Below, in pieces: positions 6,575 to 11,711 of a stretch of DNA of 13,515 nucleotides; position 1 is the stretch's first letter; each line of letters starts with the position of its first letter. The translations under genes and the position numbers were made by a program. The stretch covers positions 1-13,515 of the forward strand of contig JASEFB010000055.1 of NCBI GenBank assembly GCA_030019325.1. The letters run 5' to 3'. The stretch comes from an archaeon. Lineage in GTDB: Archaea; Halobacteriota; Syntropharchaeia; Alkanophagales; Methanospirareceae. The notes under the pieces were generated by a model. It searched no databases. It was not told the DNA's origin and worked only from the letters and a program-made list of their open reading frames with translations.

Positions 6575-6605
6575 CAGAAACCCGAAGCGGTTGTAAAAGA
6601 AGCTT
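6575..6605 (+). repeat. Interspersed repeat copy 7
   Basis: Core AGAAACCCGAAGCGG is followed by a variant second half (TTGTAAAAGAAGCTTC). It starts about 32 nt after the NERD-remnant stop. GAAGC and GCTTC at its ends could pair as a 5-bp stem. Confidence 0.83.
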
Positions 6606-6610
6606 CACCC

Positions 6611-6790
6611 TCACAATACAAAAAAACAGATATCCAGGGTTAAAATTGTCATTCCAATTATAATCAAGATTTTATTCATCCTCTTTCTCATATAATCCAC
6701 TATGCCCTTTTTAAAAGTTTTGGATACTAGAAAGTTTTTATCAAAGCTTAGTAAGTTCTCTTTTATTTTTTGAAACTGGGAGAGATTGTT
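6611..6790 (-). pseudogene. Possible membrane-protein fragment or micro-ORF
   Basis: This minus-strand frame of 59 codons has no start near its open end. Its translation looks protein-like: a charged amphipathic part (SFDKNFLVSKTFKKGIVDY) then a membrane helix (MNKILIIIGMTILTLDICFF). An internal ATG would give a 26-residue peptide MRKRMNKILII.... I recognise no family. It may be the end of a decayed gene, opposite in direction to its neighbours. Confidence 0.25.
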
Positions 6791-6855
6791 TTAAGATGTA
6801 ATGACGAAAAGCTTTAACAGTACATATGCACACCTATTAACTGGAGGTGATAAAC

Positions 6856-7053
6856 ATGTTGTGTAATTTTGGCAAACTCACGAAGAGCGAGCAAGAGGCG
6901 GTTGAGTCTCTGGAAAAAGAGTTGGGAAAGACCATTCTGGCCTATCGGTGTAGCATAAATGTCAAACCCACTGATTTGACCGAAAAGGAACTCAACCGAA
7001 TAAGAAAGGTTGAGGATAAGCTCAATCTCAGTCTCGTTGCGATCGAGTATTAG
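6856..7053 (+). CDS. Small conserved archaeal protein, function unknown
   Basis: This 65-residue protein has no transmembrane segment. A helix (TKSEQEAVESLEKELGKTIL) leads to a strand with one cysteine (AYRCSINVKPTDLT), then a second helix (EKELNRIRKVEDKLN) and a final strand (LSLVAIEY), giving an alpha-beta-alpha-beta layout. The 'lleKelgktilAy-C...v.p.dLteeel..i...e..l...lvAi' pattern seems familiar from small uncharacterised archaeal proteins, but I know no function. The start is decided by a strong Shine-Dalgarno site (GGAGGTGA at 6843-6850) 5 nt before ATG 6856; the in-frame GTG at 6847 lies inside that site and is rejected. GCTTTAACA near 6811 may be a weak TATA box. A repeat follows about 37 nt after the stop. 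Confidence 0.85.
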   Translation: MLCNFGKLTKSEQEAVESLEKELGKTILAYRCSINVKPTDLTEKELNRIRKVEDKLNLSLVAIEY

Positions 7054-7089
7054 AGGCTGGTCTCCTAAATTAGTAATTCCCAAATCCTC

Positions 7090-7160
7090 AAAACCCGAAG
7101 GCAGCTCTGAAAGAAGCTTAGCTTGACTATTAACAATGCCCTAAAAACTACTCCGTAATT
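7090..7160 (+). repeat. Interspersed repeat copy 8
   Basis: Core with a one-base insertion (GAAGGCAGCTCTG, then AAAGAAGCTTAGC). The next 40 bp align with copy 5 (GACTATTAACAATGCCCT against TACTATCATCTTTGCCCT), so part of the extended block is present but decayed. Confidence 0.78.
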
Positions 7161-7385
7161 CATATAGATGAATTTTAAAAGAAACTCCTCCTCAGACCTT
7201 CTTCCTTCCAAAATACCCTTTCACAGGTATCAAGTGGAATTATGAATTGTGATGGAGCCCACACATGATTTATAAAATTTTCTTCTCTCTATAATACGCT
7301 CTCCAATAAGATATTGCCACCATTAGAGTAGTTTTTATCCCTGCTTTGTCTTTGATCTCGGTTTATAGTTCCCTACTTCTTATCC
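7161..7385. other. Intergenic stretch without recognised gene
   Basis: AT-rich DNA between two repeat copies. A 25-codon frame from about 7168 is too short and unfamiliar to call. No RNA gene or clear promoter is visible. Confidence 0.4.
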
Positions 7386-7456
7386 GAAAACCCGAAAGTG
7401 GCTCTGAGAGAAGCTTTGCCCTTCTCAACTTCATCCTCAACAATCACTCAGCATAA
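7385..7456 (+). repeat. Interspersed repeat copy 9 (extended)
   Basis: Core GAAAACCCGAAAGTGGCTCTG then AGAGAAGCTTTGCC, with a one-base insertion. The extended block follows: CTCAACTTCATCCTCAACAA, then TCACTCAGCATAA, matching the copy at 11391 with several substitutions. The protein-like fragment at 7457 begins exactly after its TAA. Confidence 0.8.
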
Positions 7457-7591
7457 CCGGTAGGGCATGAACTGAGCCATCTCGGATTACAAGGAGAGAT
7501 AACGGTACGAAAATATTTCGACTACCAAAGAATTCTTCCCGCACCTGCCAAAAGTCCTGCGAAAGGATGGGTGCTGTACCCTATGGGATAG
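7457..7591 (+). pseudogene. Gene fragment (C-terminal piece, unidentified)
   Basis: Forty-four codons are open from the end of the extended repeat to TAG, with no start. The translation looks protein-like: PVGHELSHLGLQGEITVRKY, then FDYQRILPAPAKSPAKGWVL and YPMG. I do not recognise the parent family. It abuts the repeat block, as do the membrane fragment at 442 and the broken frame at 11488. Confidence 0.3.
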
Positions 7592-7689
7592 TTTTGAGCT
7601 CAAAAATTTCTTTAGCACGTCTCGCACAAAAAATCAAAGGTTCTTTGCTTTTCTTTCATGATCATCAAATTTCCTTCAACTGCCCGAAA

Positions 7690-7698
7690 GTCTTATAC
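7690..7698 (+). promoter_or_regulatory. Putative TATA box of UPF0058 gene
   Basis: TCTTATACC is centred about 37 nt before ATG 7732, predicting a leader of about ten nucleotides. The match is modest. Confidence 0.35.
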
Positions 7699-7731
7699 CT
7701 CTCCAATTGTTACCCTCAGAAATTGGGTGCA

Positions 7732-7956
7732 ATGAAAAAAGAAGAGTTAATACACCTCCATCGGTTCTTGGCTCAGGTGATGAAGTATTTTGAAGAGAAT
7801 GGCTTAAACTGCGATTTCAAGCGGTACCGAGAGTTGGAAATCAGCCCCTTACAGGTACACCGCAGTAAAGAAGAGCACAAGCAGGCTATCTTTGTGCTGG
7901 GGATCGAACTGGCCGCACTGGCAGTGAAAAAACCTGAAAACCCGAAGCGGATGTGA
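7732..7956 (+). CDS. UPF0058 family protein
   Basis: This 74-residue protein starts MKKEELIHLHRFLAQVMKYF and continues with EENGLNCDFKRYRELEISPL and QVHRSKEEHKQAIFVLGIEL. The order K-EELIHLH, Y-x-x-L-x-I-x-P, HRSK-x-x-H-x-x-A matches UPF0058 (PF01893), a small archaeal family of unknown function; its conserved histidines could bind metal. The frame is open upstream to 7567, but the family begins at this methionine, so ATG 7732 is chosen. The last residues (PENPKRM) and the stop are encoded by repeat copy 10, which has evidently replaced or extended the natural C-terminus. No operon partner is visible. Confidence 0.88.
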   Translation: MKKEELIHLHRFLAQVMKYFEENGLNCDFKRYRELEISPLQVHRSKEEHKQAIFVLGIELAALAVKKPENPKRM

Positions 7957-7965
7957 ACGAAGCTT
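7935..7965 (+). repeat. Interspersed repeat copy 10, overlapping a gene end
   Basis: Core GAAAACCCGAAGCGG with a variant second half (ATGTGAACGAAGCTTA). It overlaps the last seven codons and the stop of the UPF0058 gene. Confidence 0.83.
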
Positions 7966-7990
7966 AACAGCACAAAAGAGATATAAGGGG

Positions 7991-8029
7991 GATATAGATA
8001 TGAGGGGAATATACGTTATATACTATATC
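7991..8029 (+). promoter_or_regulatory. TATA region with flanking inverted repeat
   Basis: GATATAG (7991-7997) and CTATATC (8023-8029) are perfect inverted arms around a TATA box, TTATATAC (8017-8024). The predicted start near 8046 leaves a leader of about 39 nt for the gene at 8085. The arms could be an operator. Confidence 0.4.
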
Positions 8030-8084
8030 TTAATTAAGCAAAAGACGTAGCAACGGGTGTGTAAAATTATAAAGGAGGCGAACG

Positions 8085-9050
8085 ATGCTAAAGGTTAAAT
8101 GGTGGAGTGCTCCGACCCAGATTGGTGAATCGGTTGCTTTATCAGGAAGGTTAGATCAGCTCTTCCCGAGAACCGCTACCTTTGAGAATGCTCAGCCGCT
8201 CACGATTCGAGTACGCGGGGTTATGATTGGAGAGGAATATGATTGGGTGCTTGGCGATAAAAACGACATCATGATCGTAACGACTACCCAGTTCGGAAGT
8301 GAGCCGCCTGTTCAACGACTTCACGTTATGCAGCACAATGTTAAGAAGGGATGGCAGGGAGATTTCTTTAACGATCTCGTTCTGGCTATCCGGGACTTCA
8401 AGATCGAGAATAAAATCCTGAAATTGAGGATTCAGGTTTACGACATGGATGGTGTTGAGGAAGGGTTGGTCCAGGCGGTGAGTAATGCGTCCGGAAGTGT
8501 TGCGGTGGCATTTCCACACTTGGCGCCCTATGCCGCAGCGGTATCTTTCGGGGTCCCGGCACTGCTGAATCTGGTTGATAATCTCAATGAGCACGATCGA
8601 ATAATTGATGAGCGGTTGACCTTGGAACTCGAAGAACCAGAACGAGGGCACCGACTTTTACAACCTGGATACTTTGTATGCTTCAAGGAGCCAGTCGAGG
8701 GAGGTTTATTCCTTCGTAGTGATCTGCGCGTCCTCCAGACTGATAGAAGAACTCCCTTCGAGGACTGCAGCTACGCAGTACTTGAGGTGGAACGGCTATT
8801 TCACGCCCAGAAGGAGTGGGAGATCGACCAGAAGGCCGCAAAACTCATCGCTGAGCTGAATGGAAAGGGACAAAGTGGAAAGGCAGCATTAGAATTCTTG
8901 AGAGAAACTCTGGACACATACGATAAGTTCAGGAGATTGGAACGTGCTCGTGAACTCCAAGCAAAGAAAACGTTGAGTGGAGACGAACAAAAGCTTCTGC
9001 AGGAGATTACAAGCGATGAAGCGCTCGTACCGTTCTTGACAAGCAAGTAG
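8085..9050 (+). CDS. GC-rich protein of unknown function, beta-rich N-terminus and helical C-terminus
   Basis: This 321-residue protein matches no family I can name. Residues 1-120 are strand-rich (VKWWSAPTQIGESVALSG, then GDKNDIMIVTTTQFGSEPP and KILKLRIQVYDMDG), resembling a C2- or immunoglobulin-like sandwich. Residues about 125-165 form an alanine/glycine-rich hydrophobic stretch (ASGSVAVAFPHLAPYAAAV, FGVPALLNLVDNL) that could be a buried or membrane-inserting hairpin. A further strand region follows (RLLQPGYFVCFKEPVEGG), then a charged helical C-terminus from about 235 with coiled-coil character. There is no signal peptide. The Shine-Dalgarno site AAAGGAGG (8071-8078) is strong and sets the start. 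GC content is clearly higher than upstream genes and shared with ridA, which converges 23 nt away, suggesting acquisition of the 8.0-9.5 kb segment (inference). Confidence 0.85.
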   Translation: MLKVKWWSAPTQIGESVALSGRLDQLFPRTATFENAQPLTIRVRGVMIGEEYDWVLGDKNDIMIVTTTQFGSEPPVQRLHVMQHNVKKGWQGDFFNDLVLAIRDFKIENKILKLRIQVYDMDGVEEGLVQAVSNASGSVAVAFPHLAPYAAAVSFGVPALLNLVDNLNEHDRIIDERLTLELEEPERGHRLLQPGYFVCFKEPVEGGLFLRSDLRVLQTDRRTPFEDCSYAVLEVERLFHAQKEWEIDQKAAKLIAELNGKGQSGKAALEFLRETLDTYDKFRRLERARELQAKKTLSGDEQKLLQEITSDEALVPFLTSK

Positions 9051-9073
9051 TAATGAGCTTCGCTTCTAAGCAG

Positions 9074-9490
9074 CTAATGCGTTTTGATCGCGATTAAAGA
9101 GATTTCCACCCCTGCGTCTCTTGGCAATCGCGCTGCCTCAACAGTAGAGCGAGCTGGAGGTTGCTCCTTGAAATACTCAGCATATACCTGATTGATTCGA
9201 CTGAAGTTCTCCATATCGGCAATGAAGAGCGTCACACTGACCACGTCGTGATACTCCATTCCAGCCTCCTTGAGCACGGCTCCGAGGTTATCAAGCACCT
9301 GGCGCGTTTGCTCTTCGATAGAGCCTCGTACCACCTCACCAGTTGCCGGGTTGATTGGGATCTGCCCCGAACAGAAGAGCATGTCTCCTACCAAGATGGC
9401 TTGGCTATAAGGCCCGATTGCCTGCGGGGCCTCCTTTGATACAATAATCCTTTTCACCGTGGTTTCTGTCGAACGCCTAATGCGCTCCAT
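9074..9490 (-). CDS. ridA: RidA family reactive imine/enamine deaminase
   Basis: The protein has 138 residues. RidA hydrolyses reactive 2-aminoacrylate and related enamines released by PLP enzymes, protecting other enzymes in the cytoplasm. Motifs in order: KEAPQAIGPYSQAI, LFCSGQIPINPATGEV, EEQTRQVLDNLGAVLKEAG, and PPARSTVEAARLP with the catalytic arginine, then EISLIAIK. All match YjgF/YER057c/UK114 proteins. The start at 9490 is chosen because a strong Shine-Dalgarno site (GGGAGGAG, minus strand, plus 9496-9503) lies 5 nt upstream. It adds about ten residues to the usual start at the in-frame GTG before KRIIVSKE. No amino-acid biosynthetic neighbour is present. Base composition is GC-rich like the convergent gene. 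Confidence 0.95.
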   Translation of the reverse strand: MERIRRSTETTVKRIIVSKEAPQAIGPYSQAILVGDMLFCSGQIPINPATGEVVRGSIEEQTRQVLDNLGAVLKEAGMEYHDVVSVTLFIADMENFSRINQVYAEYFKEQPPARSTVEAARLPRDAGVEISLIAIKTH

Positions 9491-9548
9491 TCCATCTCCT
9501 CCCGTCACCGCTACTGCCTGTTTGTTTTCTGGAACGTTTCAATTATTC

Positions 9549-9560
9549 CTTATTTATTTA
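9549..9560 (-). promoter_or_regulatory. ridA TATA box
   Basis: The minus strand reads ATAAATAAATAA, about 60 nt before the ridA start codon. A start site near 9528 would leave a leader of about 38 nt carrying the Shine-Dalgarno site. Confidence 0.5.
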
Positions 9561-9663
9561 TCTGTAATCGGGATACAAGAAATACCCCCTACGACGGTCA
9601 TATAGCGCTCCATTTCTCCCTTTCGGAACGACTTTGTACCTGCACAAACCATAAACGCCGACT

Positions 9664-9693
9664 CGGAAAAACCGAAACGGCTCTGAAAGAAGG
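9664..9693 (+). repeat. Interspersed repeat copy 11
   Basis: Core CGGAAAAACCGAAACGG then CTCTGAAAGAAGG. The final GCTT is lost. It lies upstream of the minus-strand ridA gene and far from any plus-strand stop, so it is an exception to the usual 3' location. Confidence 0.8.
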
Positions 9694-9808
9694 AGTGGAG
9701 TGGAAGAGGCAACGCGATACGGAAGAAGCATCAGAAGGCCTATTAACATGATTTTACCAGTAAATTTAAGCTGAATCCGCGCATCCAGTGGAAATCATCG
9801 CCTGTTTG

Positions 9809-9830
9809 GAACATGTGCTCTAAACATGTG
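9809..9830. repeat. Paired AACATGTG direct repeat
   Basis: AACATGTG occurs at 9810-9817 and 9823-9830, 13 bp apart, each containing the palindrome ACATGT. It could be a regulator site; it lies 23 bp before the parS-like palindrome. Confidence 0.4.
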
Positions 9831-9852
9831 TCCAGAACATTGCTTGCGCCCC

Positions 9853-9872
9853 TTCGTTCCACGTGGAACGAA
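9853..9872. promoter_or_regulatory. Perfect 20-bp palindrome resembling a parS site
   Basis: TTCGTTCCACGTGGAACGAA is perfectly symmetric. Its central 14 bases GTTCCACGTGGAAC fit the bacterial ParB-binding parS consensus (TGTTNCACGTGNAACA), with only the outermost pair changed. No parB gene is in the window. It could be a centromere-like site, a binding site for another dimeric regulator, or coincidence. Confidence 0.6.
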
Positions 9873-9879
9873 TTGGAGA

Positions 9880-9915
9880 ACCCCGAAAGCCCATAGCGGC
9901 TATGAAAGATGCTTT
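9880..9915 (+). repeat. Interspersed repeat copy 12
   Basis: Diverged core: CCCCGAAAGCCCATAGCGG then CTATGAAAGATGCTTT, with a several-base insertion in the first half. It lies 7 bp after the parS-like palindrome. Confidence 0.7.
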
Positions 9916-10071
9916 ACTTGCAGAGCATGCGAGAACGAAACAATGAGGGGTGACACATTCGGTTCAAATAGTGCGCTAAACGCATGTTATTTCTATCTGT
10001 CTCTTACAGGTTTTTTTTCTACTTAAAGAGCTTTATACTCTCCTTCCAACCTAAATAAACTGATAAAAGAT

Positions 10072-10236
10072 GTGAATAGCACGATACAATGCCGTGAAGG
10101 GCAGGTCAGTGAAAATAAATCCCAATCAAGAATAAAAGCGTTGGCGAAAAAACCCGGTTTCTTAGTTATAAGCGCAGTACTATTATCCCTCTTTCTCTCG
10201 AGAGAGGTGAAAAGGAGGGGGAGGGATAAAAAGTAG
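10072..10236 (+). CDS. Possible small tail-anchored protein with PGF-CTERM-like end
   Basis: The frame is open from 10027 to TAG at 10234 (69 codons). No ATG is available; GTG 10072 would give 54 residues. A polar segment (NSTIQCREGQVSENKSQSR) precedes KALAKKPGFLVISAVLLSLF and a basic tail (REVKRRGRDKK). Pro-Gly-Phe, a hydrophobic helix and an Arg/Lys tail at the extreme C-terminus is the layout of PGF-CTERM sorting signals processed by archaeosortase A, or of a simple tail anchor. The stop lies 12 nt before cetZ, so the two could be co-transcribed. Either this is a small membrane protein with a GTG start, or the 3' remnant of a surface-protein gene. Confidence 0.35.
   Translation: MNSTIQCREGQVSENKSQSRIKALAKKPGFLVISAVLLSLFLSREVKRRGRDKK
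10195..10206. repeat. 12-bp palindrome upstream of cetZ
   Basis: TCTCTCGAGAGA is perfectly symmetric and lies 43 bp before the cetZ start, followed by a purine-rich AAAAGGAGGGGGAGGG run. It could be an operator, but it also lies within the possible small open frame. Confidence 0.4.
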
Positions 10237-10248
10237 AAGAGAAATGAA

Positions 10249-11322
10249 ATGCGGGTATTTATAATAGGTTTTGGACAGGCAGGAGGGAGAGTTGCGGATA
10301 CGTTTGTCGAATTTGCTAAGAAGACCGAACAGAGTTTCATAAGTCACACATTGGTTATCAATACCGCACGGGCAGATTTGATGGGACTCGAGAATATACC
10401 AAAGGAAGACAGGTTACTTGTAGGGGAGTCGAAAACGAGGGGGCATGGTACAGGAGCGGATAATGAACTAGGAGTACAGGTTGCCACTGATGAAATTTAT
10501 ACGATACAGAGCGAGATAGATAAACGTGGGACACATCAGATTGATGCTTTCCTGATAATAGCAGGTTTAGGAGGCGGAACAGGGTCTGGAGGTGCACCGG
10601 TATTAGCAAGAAGGCTGAAGAAGTTATATGAGGAACCGATTTATGGACTTGGGATACTCCCTGCGAAGGATGAGGGGGGCTTATATTCGTTAAATGCTGC
10701 GAGAAGCCTGATGACTTTTGTGAATGAGGTGGACAATCTTTTCCTCTTTGACAATGACGCGTGGAAGAAGGGTGGAGAGAGTGTAAAGGAAGCATTTGAG
10801 GACATAAATGAAGAAATTGTGAGGAGATTCTGGATTTTGTTTGCTGCGGGCGAAGCGAATGAAGTGGGACAGATGGTAGTCGATGCGGCAGAGGTGATCA
10901 ACACACTTAAAGGAGGCCGAGTCTCGACGATTGGCTATGCATCCGAAGAAATAGAGCGAGAAGGGGTTTTTAAGAAGCTCTTTGGTAAAAAAGAAACCAT
11001 GGAGAATCTGGATACAGTTACAAGAATTACCTCGTTGGTGAGGAGAGCAGTAGCAGGCAGATTAACGATCCCCTGTGATGTCTCAACTGCGGAGAAGGCA
11101 TTGATAATCGCCGCGGGACCACCCAAGGAGTTAAGTAGGAAGGGTATAGAGAAGTCAAAGATGCGAATCGAAGAGATGATAAGAGGAAAAGAAGTACGGG
11201 GCGGAGATTTCCCACTTGTAAAGGGGCAGCATGTATCGATGATTGTTCTGTTTTCAGGCGTATCGGATGTCCCGCGGATAAAAGAGTTACAAGAGATTGG
11301 TGCGAAGCACAAGAGAAGATAG
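10249..11322 (+). CDS. cetZ: CetZ family tubulin-like protein
   Basis: This 357-residue tubulin/FtsZ-superfamily GTPase is of the archaeal CetZ group, which in haloarchaea controls cell shape and motility rather than division. The start MRVFIIGFGQAGGRVADTF gives the T1 loop; VINTARADLMGLENIP and RGHGTGADNELG are the CetZ forms of T2/T3. GLGGGTGSGGAPV (near residue 107) is the tubulin signature. The T7 region reads GEANEVGQMVVDAAEVINTL, with acidic residues and the NTL ending seen in CetZ instead of FtsZ's NxDFADV. The C-terminal domain is complete. There is no N-terminal extension; the ribosome site is weak, with GGAGG only 24-37 nt upstream. ATG 10249 gives the family's usual start; ATG 10244 is out of frame. 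A repeat follows 69 nt after the stop. It could complement FtsZ at 2973 in cytoskeletal roles. Confidence 0.93.
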   Translation: MRVFIIGFGQAGGRVADTFVEFAKKTEQSFISHTLVINTARADLMGLENIPKEDRLLVGESKTRGHGTGADNELGVQVATDEIYTIQSEIDKRGTHQIDAFLIIAGLGGGTGSGGAPVLARRLKKLYEEPIYGLGILPAKDEGGLYSLNAARSLMTFVNEVDNLFLFDNDAWKKGGESVKEAFEDINEEIVRRFWILFAAGEANEVGQMVVDAAEVINTLKGGRVSTIGYASEEIEREGVFKKLFGKKETMENLDTVTRITSLVRRAVAGRLTIPCDVSTAEKALIIAAGPPKELSRKGIEKSKMRIEEMIRGKEVRGGDFPLVKGQHVSMIVLFSGVSDVPRIKELQEIGAKHKRR

Positions 11323-11389
11323 ATAAAGAATACAGGGAATTGATGTATACACACGATATGACAAAGCCTCTGTTCTGAGGTAAGAGAAC

Positions 11390-11490
11390 TGAAACCCAAA
11401 ACGGCTCTGAAAGAAGCTTCGCCTGTTATCAACTTTATCCTTAACAATTACTGCGCATAAAAGGGGGAAACTTTTGTTCTCCTGCCTATG
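11390..11490 (+). repeat. Interspersed repeat copy 13 (full extended form)
   Basis: Core GAAACCCAAAACGG then CTCTGAAAGAAGCTTC, followed by the best-kept extended block: GCCTGTTATCAACTTTATCC, TTAACAATTACTGCGCATAA, AAGGGGGAAACTTTTGTTCT, and CCTGCCTATGA. The block aligns with copy 5 over about 90 bp and with parts of copies 1, 6 and 9. Like copy 5 it ends at an ATG (11488) that opens a reading frame. Confidence 0.85.
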
Positions 11491-11710
11491 ATTACACCTC
11501 AGGAAGGAGCCTACAAAATAAATGAGGAGATACCCATGATAAGTGAGATCATGCTCTATACCGGCACTATTCTCATCACCCTCTAGGGGGTAGCCCATAT
11601 CGTCCCAACCATCGGAAAGATAAGCCATGGAAAAGGTGATACCGAGATTGTGCCCCGGGTAATCAATGGTAAAGAAAGGTATGTGAAATTGACTCTTCGA
11701 TACAACCTTC
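11488..11710 (+). pseudogene. Membrane-protein gene with internal stop
   Basis: From ATG 11488 the frame reads MITPQEGAYKINEEIPMISE, then IMLYTGTILITL and TAG (11584). After the stop it stays open and protein-like: GVAHIVPTIGKISHGKGDTE, IVPRVINGKERYVKLTLRYN, before running antisense into vapC. One hydrophobic segment suggests a membrane protein. The internal stop and overlap with vapC indicate decay; readthrough of the amber codon is possible but unsupported. I cannot name the family. The end KLTLRY is shared with the fragment at 442-567. Confidence 0.4.
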
Positions 11711-11711
11711 C

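Larger units (their letters stand above)
9509..10026. other. Gene-poor region with two repeats and palindromes
   Basis: No convincing gene is present. On the minus strand 9558-9655 encodes a protein-like tail (YKVVPKGRNGALYDRRRGYF) that may be a gene end, but it enters repeat copy 11 in a frame with no support. The plus frame 9826-10026 runs through repeat copy 12 and is not credible. The notable content is the palindrome at 9853 and the ACATGT pair at 9810-9830. Confidence 0.4.

Noticed and set aside
7567..7731. Upstream extension of the UPF0058 protein
   Set aside because: Family members begin at the MKKEELIHLH methionine; the added 55 residues show no conserved pattern.
8151..8651. Long minus-strand frame opposite the 8085-9050 gene
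   Set aside because: It is a shadow of the plus-strand gene; the plus strand has the TATA box, the ribosome site and protein-like composition.
9826..10026. 66-codon plus-strand frame rich in cysteine
   Set aside because: It overlaps repeat copy 12 and part of the parS-like palindrome, has no ribosome site, and its cysteines have no zinc-binding spacing.
381..11419. CRISPR array
   Set aside because: The repeats are 200-1900 bp apart with whole genes between them, and no cas genes are present.
381..11419. C/D-box guide RNA genes in the repeats
   Set aside because: The core contains CTGA, but the required RTGATGA boxes at fixed spacing are absent.
381..11490. Integron attC cassette array
   Set aside because: One-orientation repeats between single genes suggest it, but I could not find the GTTRRRY/RYYYAAC boxes or imperfect-hairpin layout of attC. 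No integrase is visible, and the interval genes include ftsZ. I keep only the weaker cassette-junction idea.
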